A stretch of DNA of 64,000 nt, from positions 1,736,001 to 1,800,000 of the forward strand of contig NZ_CP046914.1 of NCBI RefSeq assembly GCF_009789675.1, written 5' to 3'. Both the position numbers and the translations under genes were made by a program. Position 1 is the stretch's first letter; each line of letters begins with the position of its first letter. Below are positions 1-7,665 of this stretch, in pieces. A model generated the notes under the pieces. That model did no database searches, had not been told where the DNA came from, and worked only from the letters and a program-made list of their open reading frames with translations. The DNA is from Paraburkholderia acidisoli (GTDB lineage: Bacteria; Pseudomonadota; Gammaproteobacteria; Burkholderiales; Burkholderiaceae).

Positions 1-1
1 A

Positions 2-211
2 CTTCATCTAATACTGGCAGCATATATAAACAAGTTCGGCTATGACTTGCAACATGCTACGAATAAAGACATTCGAGGGATTGCAGAGCAAGTGCAGCAC
101 CGCGTGATTCTTGAGAATTTGATCGCCGGGCTTGAACGCCATCGTTTGTCCAGAGATAGCACGATCAAGAATCTTATACGCGAAATGCGGAAGGTAATTA
201 ACGGACCGTAA
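2..211 (+). CDS. C-terminal part of an unidentified protein (window edge)
   Basis: An open frame enters from the left edge and runs 69 codons to a TAA stop. The visible end is hydrophilic and probably helical, with many charged residues (motifs such as NKDIRGIAEQ and LERHRLSRD). GC is lower than in the rest of the window. I do not recognise the family. It lies on the same strand just upstream of phage-type genes, so it may belong to the prophage remnant. The start lies outside the window. Confidence 0.45.
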   Translation, partial: LHLILAAYINKFGYDLQHATNKDIRGIAEQVQHRVILENLIAGLERHRLSRDSTIKNLIREMRKVINGP

Positions 212-268
212 ACGATTGACTTGGCCGGGACCCGGTGGTATGTGACGCCCATACTGCCGGAGGTAGCC

Positions 269-445
269 ATGCGTATCCTTCTTCTTTTATGGGGCATATC
301 TGCAGGCGGCTGTACGCTCGTCACCATCGAGGGCAACGACAACATGGTAAGCGACACGGGCGGGCATGGCGGCGTCGTACTCGCTCCGCAGCCCCGCCAG
401 CAGGGCGTGGCCTTGCCACTGCACCGGCTGGATGACCAGCCATGA
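269..445 (+). CDS. small phage-associated lipoprotein-like protein
   Basis: This encodes 58 residues. The N terminus, MRILLLLWGISAGGC, looks like a short lipoprotein signal with cysteine at position 15. The ATG at 269 is chosen because GGAGG sits five bases upstream. An in-frame start 48 bases earlier has no such site. The stop overlaps the ATG of the next gene by four bases (ATGA), so the two are translationally coupled. Small lipoproteins like this occur beside prophage tail genes. The function is unknown. Confidence 0.55.
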   Translation: MRILLLLWGISAGGCTLVTIEGNDNMVSDTGGHGGVVLAPQPRQQGVALPLHRLDDQP

Positions 446-723
446 ACCTGCCCCGCGAGCGCTACCCCGCGACTGACCACGACCCAAACGCAAGTCTCAT
501 CCGCATGGTCAAGGCGGTGCCGGACGACACACAGGACCAGCCGTTCTACTCACGCTGGATCTACCTCCCGAAGGCATGCACGGTAGTGGCGGAACTCACC
601 GGGCCGGATGGCGCACCGCAGGACGTGCAGAGCTATCCGCTCGGTCCCGATGCAAGCTGGCACCCCTTGCGCGTGCGGCGGCTCATGACGGCCACCACAG
701 GCGATGTCTATATCGCGGACTGA
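442..723 (+). CDS. phage-type hypothetical protein
   Basis: This encodes 93 residues with no signal peptide or membrane segment. The composition suggests a beta-rich virion-associated protein (patterns such as YSRWIYLPKA and TTGDVYIAD). It overlaps the lipoprotein gene before it by four bases and ends two bases before the tail-fibre ATG. That coupling makes it part of the same structural or tail operon. I do not recognise a named family. Confidence 0.5.
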   Translation: MNLPRERYPATDHDPNASLIRMVKAVPDDTQDQPFYSRWIYLPKACTVVAELTGPDGAPQDVQSYPLGPDASWHPLRVRRLMTATTGDVYIAD

Positions 724-725
724 CC

Positions 726-1958
726 ATGTACCGGGTCCAGTCGCGGCCTCTCTGGCAAAACGCGGGCGGCGGCCCGTCGCTCGTACTCGACTTCATCGCC
801 AATCCCGTCGTACCTGCCGGTTGGACCTTCAGCCGTGCATCGACGGCGACATGGTTCGACGCCCAGCGCGTGATGCGGACGGCGGCACTGAATGTCGCAC
901 GCTTCGATCACGATCCTGCCACTGGCGCAGCGCTGGGGTTGCGACTGGAAAGCGCCATGGCCAATCTCATACCGAACTCGGCCGCCGTGGGCGGCGCGGG
1001 GTGGCGCAGCATCAGTACGCTCGTGACATTGAATGCCCTCGAAGCTCCCGATACGTCGATCACTGCGTCCGTGCTCGCAGCCAAACTGGCTGGAACCACC
1101 GCTTTTGTACACACGCCCATCATTGCGATCGGCGCGAACAATACCTACGCCGTTTCGACATGGATGCAGAAGGGAAGCGCGGAACGCTCGGTCGTGCGTG
1201 TCTACGATGGCTCCGTGCAGACCAAGATCGCGGAAGTCTTTCTTGCATGGTCCGGTTCTGTCCCGAGCATATCGAACACCACGGGCGTTAAGGGACCCGC
1301 CACCATTACCCCTTCATTCGCTGGCGGCTACCGCCTGACGTTCAGCTTTAACTCGGCCCTGAGCACCACGTGTGCGCTGCTCCTTTATCCCGACGCCGAC
1401 AACGGGGTGGAATCGACTGGCTTCTGCGATCCGCAACTGGAAACGGGTAGTTTCCCATCCAGCTACTTCGAGACAACGGGCGCCGCAGGTACGCGCACTG
1501 CCGACTTCATGACGACAAGTGACTTGTCGTGGCTCGATCCGCAGAACGGCACGCTCGTGTTCGGCGGTACATTCTTCTCGGTGGCGGACGGGGGCATGTT
1601 CGCATTCAGCCTGGACGACAATGCGAACAACGGCATCGGCATCTACAAGATCAACGGCAGTGGCGCGCTCGCGGCATACTCGGGCAGTAGCGGCAGCACA
1701 CCGCTGGGTTTGATCGTGTCGGACGGTCAGCGCTTCAAGGCGGGCATCGCGTGGAGCGGAGCGGGCGCGTCGGCCAGCGCTTCAGCCAACGGCAACAAGT
1801 CACTTGCTGTCGCCGGTGCTCAGGCGGTAAAGCCCGCTGAATTGTGCCTCGGTGGCGCACGCAACCACCAGTTTGCATCGAACGTGCTGGTGCGCTCGCT
1901 CACTTACTGGTCGCGCCGTCTGGACGACGCGGAGCTGGCGGGGGCGACCACACTTTAG
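726..1958 (+). CDS. phage head-spike / tail-fibre protein with LamG-like C terminus
   Basis: This encodes 410 residues. The N-terminal section has the phage spike/fibre signature: an LDF start, then FSRASTATWFD, then a segment containing RFDHDPATG. The C-terminal half is glycine- and serine-rich beta sequence ending in YWSRRLDDAELAGATTL, the usual end of concanavalin/LamG-type fibre tips. The role is probably receptor binding. ATG 726 is chosen because it follows the previous stop by two bases; the open frame extends further upstream but overlaps that gene. The last 39 coding bases before the final residues are duplicated at 3324-3362. Confidence 0.75.
   Translation: MYRVQSRPLWQNAGGGPSLVLDFIANPVVPAGWTFSRASTATWFDAQRVMRTAALNVARFDHDPATGAALGLRLESAMANLIPNSAAVGGAGWRSISTLVTLNALEAPDTSITASVLAAKLAGTTAFVHTPIIAIGANNTYAVSTWMQKGSAERSVVRVYDGSVQTKIAEVFLAWSGSVPSISNTTGVKGPATITPSFAGGYRLTFSFNSALSTTCALLLYPDADNGVESTGFCDPQLETGSFPSSYFETTGAAGTRTADFMTTSDLSWLDPQNGTLVFGGTFFSVADGGMFAFSLDDNANNGIGIYKINGSGALAAYSGSSGSTPLGLIVSDGQRFKAGIAWSGAGASASASANGNKSLAVAGAQAVKPAELCLGGARNHQFASNVLVRSLTYWSRRLDDAELAGATTL
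1911..1949 (+). repeat. 39-base direct repeat, copy 1 (fibre 3' end)
   Basis: These are the last codons of the fibre gene (SRRLDDAELAGAT). The stretch is identical over 39 bases to 3324-3362. Sequence upstream and downstream of the two copies differs, so the match is confined to this stretch. A shorter 16-base piece recurs at 3729-3744. The copies bracket the adhesin gene. Confidence 0.9.
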
Positions 1959-1968
1959 AAGGCTAGAC

Positions 1969-3210
1969 CTACCAGCGATACCCAGCCTGTACGCGATATG
2001 CTACTGATCCGCCACTATTCACCGCCGTTGAGATCCCCGCTCCCACATTGAGGTTGGTCGTAGGCTGATAAGCCGCTGCGACACCCAATGCCTGCGCGCT
2101 ACCATAGCCCCCCATCGAAGCGCCGACCCATTTCTCGCCCTGATTCAGCACGGGAATAGACGGAATGGCAAGCGCCGCTGCGACACCACGATCCGTATAT
2201 CGCTCCGACTGATGGAGGCTGTTCGCCACCGCGCCATTGAGCTGATTGACGTTCACCGCATCGGTGCCCTGAGTGCCGGGTGCCACGTTGGTGATTTGAC
2301 GCTCGCTGCCTGCCGCACCGACCGAAACGGTGCTATCGCGGTCTGCCACAGAGCCAGCACCTAACGCCACGGCGTTCGCCGATGACGCATTGGATTCTGC
2401 GCCTAGCGCGGTGGACTGCTTTCCAGAGGCCAATGCACTCGCCCCTGCGGCCACTGCATGCGTGCCACTCGCGCTTGAGGCTTCCGTCATCGCGTCTCCT
2501 TGCGCGGAGAACATCGGATCAGACGAAGCCGCGCCAACGATCTGCGCCGCAGCGACGGGTTGATACTGCGTTGCGTTGACCAGATAACCCGTATAGGGAC
2601 TGGCCACGGCCGCCATCATCTGGCCAAAATTTACGGCATCGGTGTCATTGACGCCAGCAGCGACGTTGGTAATGCGACGCGACAACTTGTTCGCTGATGA
2701 GCCCACCGATACAACAGACGCAAGGCCTCCGTCGTCGCTGCCGGTGCCGATGGCAACAGAATTCATTCCGCTGCTAATTGCATTGAAGCCGATTGCAATG
2801 GATGAGGATCCTCTAGCCGACGCAGAACCACCAACAGCGACGGAATTAGAGGCGGTTGCTGACGCAAGTGCACCTATTGCCGTGCTTTGCATGCCAGATG
2901 CCAGAGAATATCCACCTAGCGCGACAGAGAACGCCGACGAAGCAGTTGAATAGTTGCCTGCGGCCAGACTAGTTTGGAAAGCCTTAGAAGCCGGACCGAG
3001 AGCAACTGAACCTTGCGTAGCGTTTGCGCCGTTCCCAAAGGCAGCGGACAAACCGCTCGCACTGGCACTGTTGCCGCAAGCAGTATCCACGTAGTTATTA
3101 AGATATAAGCCCGGGTCACACATATCCAGTTCCAGTGCTTGTGCGGTCGCGCAAAAAGCCGACGTCGTTGCCATACACGCCGTCGCGATTTTTTTGGATA
3201 GTTGATTCAT
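1969..3210 (-). CDS. YadA-like trimeric autotransporter adhesin (type Vc)
   Basis: This encodes 413 residues. The order is a signal peptide (about residues 1-26), then YadA-head type repeats with the SVALG/SVAVG/STAIG pattern (about 50-155 and 250-290). Two neck/HIM motifs follow, RRITNVAAG...DAVN near 178-195 and RQITNVAPG...DAVNVNQL near 303-324. A coiled stalk leads to a four-strand membrane anchor (about 355-413) ending in the aromatic residue W. It should form a trimer on the outer membrane and bind host or surface ligands. It is short for the family. It is convergent with the fibre gene, ends 10 bases after its stop, and is bracketed by the 39-base repeat, which suggests it arrived as cargo. 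Confidence 0.9.
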   Translation of the reverse strand: MNQLSKKIATACMATTSAFCATAQALELDMCDPGLYLNNYVDTACGNSASASGLSAAFGNGANATQGSVALGPASKAFQTSLAAGNYSTASSAFSVALGGYSLASGMQSTAIGALASATASNSVAVGGSASARGSSSIAIGFNAISSGMNSVAIGTGSDDGGLASVVSVGSSANKLSRRITNVAAGVNDTDAVNFGQMMAAVASPYTGYLVNATQYQPVAAAQIVGAASSDPMFSAQGDAMTEASSASGTHAVAAGASALASGKQSTALGAESNASSANAVALGAGSVADRDSTVSVGAAGSERQITNVAPGTQGTDAVNVNQLNGAVANSLHQSERYTDRGVAAALAIPSIPVLNQGEKWVGASMGGYGSAQALGVAAAYQPTTNLNVGAGISTAVNSGGSVAYRVQAGYRW

Positions 3211-3323
3211 ATAGGATCTCTAAATATATTAATAATTCCTATATTTTTAAGCGACGCCGAAAATTAAACTATACGAAAAATCTTAAAGTATTCGCCTTCT
3301 GTCCAGCCGCAAACTTGAACACC

Positions 3324-3362
3324 TCGCGCCGTCTGGACGACGCGGAGCTGGCGGGGGCGACC
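3324..3362 (+). repeat. 39-base direct repeat, copy 2
   Basis: This is identical to 1911-1949. In frame it again reads SRRLDDAELAGA and then continues as TVIT before a TGA stop at 3372, so it is an alternative end of the fibre gene. No fibre coding sequence precedes it; the upstream DNA (3211-3323) is AT-rich and belongs to the adhesin promoter side. Confidence 0.9.
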
Positions 3363-3429
3363 GTCATCACCTGATTTCGGGATACTGGCGCTGCTATCGT
3401 GTCGCTACCAATCACTCAAGGAGCGTGCC

Positions 3430-3705
3430 ATGCAGACAGAGCTGTATCCCGGTCATTCGACCGACGAGCTGGCTTTTGAACTCGCCAGCGTTTTCCGTCC
3501 CACCGACGCTCGGTACGATTTCTACTTCTGGAAAGAACCGCTCTACCAGGAAGCTCTGCGCGAGCTGCACGCCAATGGGTCAAACCTTGGGATTTTCACG
3601 CTGATGTACAGTGCCGCGACGCGACGGCTGGAACTCGCAAAGGAGGGGCACCTGACAGTCAGTGCAGGTACAAAAGGCGGGTTGCAGGTGCGTGAGCTGG
3701 TTTAG
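3430..3705 (+). CDS. hypothetical protein next to the fibre-end repeat
   Basis: This encodes 91 residues. A good ribosome site (AAGGAG) lies just upstream of the ATG. The sequence is soluble and mixed alpha/beta (YDFYFWKEPLYQEALREL near the middle), with no signal peptide or membrane helix. It lies 58 bases after the stop that follows repeat copy 2, so it was probably the original downstream neighbour of the fibre gene. I do not recognise the family; tail-fibre assembly or a moron function are both possible. Confidence 0.5.
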   Translation: MQTELYPGHSTDELAFELASVFRPTDARYDFYFWKEPLYQEALRELHANGSNLGIFTLMYSAATRRLELAKEGHLTVSAGTKGGLQVRELV

Positions 3706-3728
3706 CGATATGCCGCGTCGCCCATGCA

Positions 3729-3744
3729 ACGCGGAGCTGGCGGG
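3729..3744 (+). repeat. 16-base partial third copy of the fibre-end repeat
   Basis: Sixteen bases match the central part of the 39-base repeat and read NAELAG in the fibre frame before diverging. The fragment lies between the 91-residue gene and the 3' end of the protease gene, where a third fibre end would be expected if cargo genes were added at this site more than once. Confidence 0.55.
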
Positions 3745-3761
3745 CGTTGTACCCCTGAACG

Positions 3762-5066
3762 TTATTGCCGGTTTGCCCACGCAGGATCGGCAGCTGGTGT
3801 CGGGCCATCGAGCGCAGCCTTGATGTTCAGCACGGATGCCCCCGGTGCGGCCAGTCCCGCGCGCTGGCCGGTCAGTGGCTTGCCCGTCGCCTTCATGAGC
3901 TGGGCCAAAGCATCGACGCTAGGGTCGGGGCCGAACTTCTGGCGGAGGACTGCAAAAGCAGCCGCGACCTGCGGAGCTGCGAAGGACGTTCCCCTTACAT
4001 AAAACGATCCCGCCCCAGCCCAAGGTGCCAGGACAAAATCTCCGGTCGTCCGGTTAGCCGTGCCAACTGGCGCGAACAGGGCGACTTTCTGCGAAATATT
4101 GGTGTAGTCGGTCGGCACAGTGGGATTGGTGATGCAGGTTGCGCCTACAACGATCACGTTTTTCCCGCATGTCCATGTCCCGGTTCCCCCGTTCATGGCG
4201 TCATTGCCTGCAACCATGACGACAGCGATGTGCATGGCCTTCAGCTTCCCGGCGATCTCGTCAATCCGCGCCCCTTCGCTGCCGGTCCCGCATGGCAACT
4301 CGCCCGCAATGGAACTGCCGTTTGCGGAAATGTTGACGGCTGCGATGTATAGGGGCCAACCGTCCATCCCGGTCGCCATTGAATATACATAGTTGAGCGC
4401 ATCCACCACCGAATTGATAGGCCATCCGGCGTTGGCGATGGTGCCGGTGCCGCCACCGACCTTGAGTGTGAATACCTGGGCACCAGGTGCCACGCCCGTG
4501 TAAAACAATTGAGTGCCATCGGTTTCCAAACGCCCGGTCTGTTGCCCCACCATGACGCCCGCCGTCGCGGTGCCGTGGTAATGGTGGCAATACTGCGGTG
4601 TATCGGGATTGTTGCTATCCCGGCAGATGTTGTCGGGCGAGTCCGAAGGGCGCGATATGCCGCTGGTGTACGCGGACCAGTAGCCCGCTGACGGATCGCC
4701 TGGCAAAGGGCGACTTGTCCACGCCTGGGATTTACACAGGCTGCCCCACGTCGTGCCGGTTTTCTGCCCGAAACAGGCTTCCGCTATGACCTTCGATTTG
4801 CCCGCGGTAGTCTTGAATACCGGGTTGTCGGTGCGGAAAGCGCCATCGATATCGACCACGGTCCAGCCCGTTCCGTCGAACGTCTTCCCGTTGCGATCCG
4901 TGTACTTTCCGCTGGTCGAGCCACCGAGGTTATACGGAATGGTCGCTGTCGAGGGCCAGCCCACTGGATAGGCAGATACGCCGTTGCTCATGATTGCACC
5001 GGCTGCTGCCACGCAGGCAACGGCAAGTGACTTGTTGTACCGACTTTTCATCCCTGAAAATTGCAT
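3762..5066 (-). CDS. secreted S8-family (subtilisin-like) serine protease
   Basis: This encodes 434 residues. A signal peptide with cleavage near VSA-Y (about residue 32) directs export. Catalytic residues can be placed as Asp72 or Asp74 in TVVDIDGAF, His164 in YHGTATAGV and Ser361 in RGTSFAAPQVAAA, with the oxyanion Asn288 in VAGNDA. There is no clear long propeptide and no autotransporter barrel, so it should be released to the periplasm or secreted. Several cysteines (HCHH region, PCGTG, TWTCG) could form disulphides. It is transcribed towards the fibre-end fragment, in the same orientation as the adhesin. The exact substrate is unknown. Confidence 0.9.
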   Translation of the reverse strand: MQFSGMKSRYNKSLAVACVAAAGAIMSNGVSAYPVGWPSTATIPYNLGGSTSGKYTDRNGKTFDGTGWTVVDIDGAFRTDNPVFKTTAGKSKVIAEACFGQKTGTTWGSLCKSQAWTSRPLPGDPSAGYWSAYTSGISRPSDSPDNICRDSNNPDTPQYCHHYHGTATAGVMVGQQTGRLETDGTQLFYTGVAPGAQVFTLKVGGGTGTIANAGWPINSVVDALNYVYSMATGMDGWPLYIAAVNISANGSSIAGELPCGTGSEGARIDEIAGKLKAMHIAVVMVAGNDAMNGGTGTWTCGKNVIVVGATCITNPTVPTDYTNISQKVALFAPVGTANRTTGDFVLAPWAGAGSFYVRGTSFAAPQVAAAFAVLRQKFGPDPSVDALAQLMKATGKPLTGQRAGLAAPGASVLNIKAALDGPTPAADPAWANRQ

Positions 5067-5212
5067 GGTTATCCTAATCTATGGATTTGAGACGACGCAC
5101 ACGCGCTGTCCCCGAATCAAGCGTAGGACCGGTCAAGGCGGGATTGCTACAAGATATGTCCGAAACTGCGAGAGCGTAATGCGCGAGTGCGAATGGCCCG
5201 CAGCTGTGATGT

Positions 5213-5647
5213 TCATACCACCCTGCGCTTCGCCACCTGCACCCTCGACCGTTCCACGACTTCCTCTTCGGAGCCGATGTGCGCAACGTGCAGGCACAGG
5301 TACTGGAACGCCTCGCAGACGTGCGAAGTCGGTCCCTTGACCGGCTCGTTCGCGTACTCCAGGCCGGTTGTGGCCGTTACGCGCAGCTTGCGGTGGACGT
5401 AGGAGCGCCCGAGTCCATCGAGCAGCATCGTGCATTTCGGATCGATCACGCAGCCGTGACGGCGGTTGAGCAACCGGGCCACCGCCGCCTTGCGCAGCGC
5501 GAAGCGGTTGCTCGATGCTGGGATGGCGCGGATCTGGTAGCGCTGCAGGAGCTGTACGGGTGTGAGGCCGGTTCTTGCATCACGAGGATTCGACGGGTCG
5601 CAGACCGCCAGCAGCGGCGTGCCGTGGGCGACGATGAAGATTGCGTA
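5213..5647 (-). pseudogene. fragment of phage terminase large subunit (nuclease end)
   Basis: The minus-strand frame over these bases carries the C-terminal part of a terminase large subunit. It has an AVCDPSNPRD core resembling the VGDP nuclease motif, then IRAIPASSNRFALRKAAVARLLNR split over the usual spacing, then CVIDPKCTMLLDGL and a SHVCEAFQYL end like the common HPHDALQY signature. The ATPase half is absent: sequence upstream of about 5647 has no homology and the opposite strand starts another gene. It is therefore a decayed DNA-packaging gene marking a former prophage. Confidence 0.7.
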
Positions 5648-6062
5648 TCGCGATGGGTGGGGACTGAGGGATGAGGACAAGGCAACGCTGCAGGCGCGGT
5701 TACGCCGGACGACATTCGCGGTGCGCGGCGAGGATGGCAGGCACCGTCTGGAGGAACAGTGCCGGCCGTGGAAGCCGCTGACCCGTGGCGAGATCACGGC
5801 TGAAAGCGTGCACCTTGATTACGAACACCTGCGCCGCTGGTGTAACGATCAGTGGTATTGGGTCGGCCTCGTGGTCGAACTGCTGGACGATGAGGTCGAG
5901 CCGGTGGATGACGTGTGCGATTCACTCTGGGGCATGGAGTCGGAGGACGACGACTACCTGCGCGAGACAGCACACGGGATGGCGGAAGGGCTGGCGCAGG
6001 GCTTGTTGCAGGAAGCTGGCGAGCGTCGCTACTGGAATGAACGGGACGTGGAGACGGTATGA
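5634..6062 (+). CDS. phage-type hypothetical protein
   Basis: This encodes 142 residues, acidic and tryptophan-rich (WCNDQWYWVGLVVELLDD). The ATG at 5634 is favoured over an upstream GTG because the earlier stretch is antisense to the terminase fragment. The stop overlaps the next ATG by four bases, and three small genes follow each other with overlaps as in phage early or accessory operons. The function is unknown. Confidence 0.6.
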   Translation: MKIAYRDGWGLRDEDKATLQARLRRTTFAVRGEDGRHRLEEQCRPWKPLTRGEITAESVHLDYEHLRRWCNDQWYWVGLVVELLDDEVEPVDDVCDSLWGMESEDDDYLRETAHGMAEGLAQGLLQEAGERRYWNERDVETV

Positions 6063-6262
6063 GCATACGACTGGAGCAGCGCTGCATGCGCACGCAGAAA
6101 CTGATCGACTACTTCAGGGGCAACGCTAACGAGTTAGCCATGCTCAAGGGGGTGTTGTGCGCGGGGCATGTGATGGAAGGCCAGGACGACGTGCGCTGGA
6201 AATATTTCATCGACTCGCTGCGCATCGCGGAACGAATGGATGAGAGCAACCGCGATGGCTAA
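6059..6262 (+). CDS. small phage-type hypothetical protein
   Basis: This encodes 67 residues, helical and charged (QKLIDYFRGNANELAMLKG). It overlaps the gene before it by four bases and the gene after it by eight, so it is the middle member of a coupled trio. No domain is recognised. Confidence 0.55.
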   Translation: MSIRLEQRCMRTQKLIDYFRGNANELAMLKGVLCAGHVMEGQDDVRWKYFIDSLRIAERMDESNRDG

Positions 6263-6587
6263 CGGCCATCCGTATCGCCGCGCCGTGCAGCGCCACGGTC
6301 GCGGCAGGGACTTCGAGAGGAACAGGGTCATGTACACGATGACGCTACGTGAGCAGGCAGACGTGCTCGCACGGATCACGCTAACGGCACCACCGGACAC
6401 CAAGCGCAACGCGGCCATCGCCGCCGTGCGCGCAGGACATGCGACTGCCTTGCAGGTGATGGAAGTACGTCACTCGCTCCAGCGCTACGCCGAGCGTGGC
6501 AGGGGCATCGAGTGCAGCGAGGCGCGGCGCGCGCTTGAAGAGCAGGACGAGGGCGGTGGCGTGCGGTGGTATGAGACGGGACGCTAA
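6255..6587 (+). CDS. phage-type hypothetical protein
   Basis: This encodes 110 residues, strongly basic at the N terminus (HPYRRAVQRHGRGRDFERNR) and helical after that. An in-frame ATG at 6240 is also possible; 6255 gives the shorter overlap with the gene before it. The basic start suggests nucleic-acid contact, but no family is recognised. It is last of the coupled trio; the 216 bases after it are AT-richer and show no gene. Confidence 0.5.
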   Translation: MANGHPYRRAVQRHGRGRDFERNRVMYTMTLREQADVLARITLTAPPDTKRNAAIAAVRAGHATALQVMEVRHSLQRYAERGRGIECSEARRALEEQDEGGGVRWYETGR

Positions 6588-6803
6588 CACCATAAGCTGC
6601 TGTCTGAGTGCTGGTGTGAAAATTTCAGACTTACAGAGCAAGTCGCTGCGGGCGTCACGACGCGTAGTGGATCGTACCGTCTTTTGTGCTTGGCATTGAC
6701 GCCGGACAGTAACAGTATGTTCTCGGAGCGTTAGGATAAAACGCATTCCTAAATTGAGCTTTGCAAACACTTCATTTTCTCCTCAAAATATTAGGAATCC
6801 TAC

Positions 6804-7262
6804 ATGCCATATGTAAGTTCGAATTACAGCAGCAATCCGAATGCTCGGCTGGGAACTTGGGTATGTACCCGGACTTCTCATCTTGGTCCATACGAGGTTG
6901 CACCTGTTGAGCATTCCCATTCTCCGGACTTCTGTGGACAATGCGTTTCGTATGTTGTACAAGTGTGCCCGACGCTGCCTGCTAGAACGATAGATTGGAA
7001 ACGTGGTGCGCTCGTGAAGGGGAATGCTGCTATCGTGCCGGGGACCGTTATCGCGACCTTCGATGCACCAGAGGATACAACTAAAACGCCGGTCTATCGT
7101 GGTCACGCCGCAATCTACGTGCGTCAGACGGCGGCCGGCATTGAAGTTTATGACCAGTTTGTCAGCGGCGCAACGCCTTCGCCTGTTTCACTGCGGACTA
7201 TCTATTGGAATGGAGGCTCCTATATTTCGAATAACGCGAATAATTTCTATGTGGTGGAATAG
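6804..7262 (+). CDS. BPSL0067-family cysteine hydrolase, probable T6SS amidase effector
   Basis: This encodes 152 residues and resembles the BPSL0067 family, which has an NlpC/P60- or CHAP-like fold. The likely catalytic set is Cys47 in FCGQCVSYV, His101 in YRGHAAIYV and an acidic partner at Asp117 in VYDQF. There is no signal peptide, as expected for a toxin delivered by T6SS rather than Sec. The 3' end overlaps by 14 bases a gene for a Sec-exported small protein, the layout of a peptidoglycan amidase and its periplasmic immunity protein. The upstream 200 bases and the gene itself have lower GC than the chromosome, which fits transfer. Confidence 0.7.
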   Translation: MPYVSSNYSSNPNARLGTWVCTRTSHLGPYEVAPVEHSHSPDFCGQCVSYVVQVCPTLPARTIDWKRGALVKGNAAIVPGTVIATFDAPEDTTKTPVYRGHAAIYVRQTAAGIEVYDQFVSGATPSPVSLRTIYWNGGSYISNNANNFYVVE

Positions 7263-7596
7263 GTTCGCATCCGTAATTATCGGCGTCTTCTTAGGTTTCT
7301 GTAGTTTTGACGCTGCCATTGCCGGGCGGGTGTGCCCGGTCAAACGCGGAACAACATTACAGTACGTGACAGTATTCGATGGAGCACCTGAAGAGCTTGC
7401 TTCGCTTATTCCCGATCAAACGAGCAACCGCACAGGGCGCTGGGAAGTCGGATATGTTTATGATGCGGGACGGGAGGTAACGATTAGATGCCGATATCTG
7501 AATGGCGACGCGCAGGATATTCGGCTCACTGATCGCATAGGTGCATGCTTCTACGCCATCAGCCGGAAGCACGTGCTCGCGCTGAGTTGCAAATGA
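7249..7596 (+). CDS. probable periplasmic immunity protein (STY0301-like)
   Basis: This encodes 115 residues starting at ATG 7249 inside the amidase gene. A signal peptide (about residues 1-25, ending DAAIAG) exports it. The mature part has the pattern VTVFDGAPEELASLIPD and WEVGYVY...VTIRCRY, which resembles STY0301-family proteins found beside cell-wall effectors. Cysteine pairs could form disulphides. Overlap with the amidase and periplasmic location make immunity the best reading. A strong terminator follows directly, so the pair is a self-contained unit. Confidence 0.65.
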   Translation: MWWNRFASVIIGVFLGFCSFDAAIAGRVCPVKRGTTLQYVTVFDGAPEELASLIPDQTSNRTGRWEVGYVYDAGREVTIRCRYLNGDAQDIRLTDRIGACFYAISRKHVLALSCK

Positions 7597-7620
7597 GATA
7601 GCGCAAGCGCGCTCGATCTG

Positions 7621-7660
7621 AGGCGACCCGTGCTCCCAGCACGCGGTCGCCTTTTTCTTT
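7621..7660 (+). terminator. rho-independent terminator after effector/immunity pair
   Basis: A long stem begins AGGCGACC and closes GGTCGCCT around a CCC loop, followed by a T-run. It lies 24 bases after the immunity stop. Confidence 0.85.
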
Positions 7661-7665
7661 TCAAG

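Noticed and set aside
5279..5674. Plus-strand frame of 131 codons opposite the terminase remnant
   Set aside because: The minus strand shows terminase motifs; the plus frame has no homology and is a shadow.
7024..7596. Single 190-codon frame across the amidase and immunity genes
   Set aside because: The first 75 codons are an out-of-frame reading of the amidase gene; the signal peptide at 7249 marks the real start.
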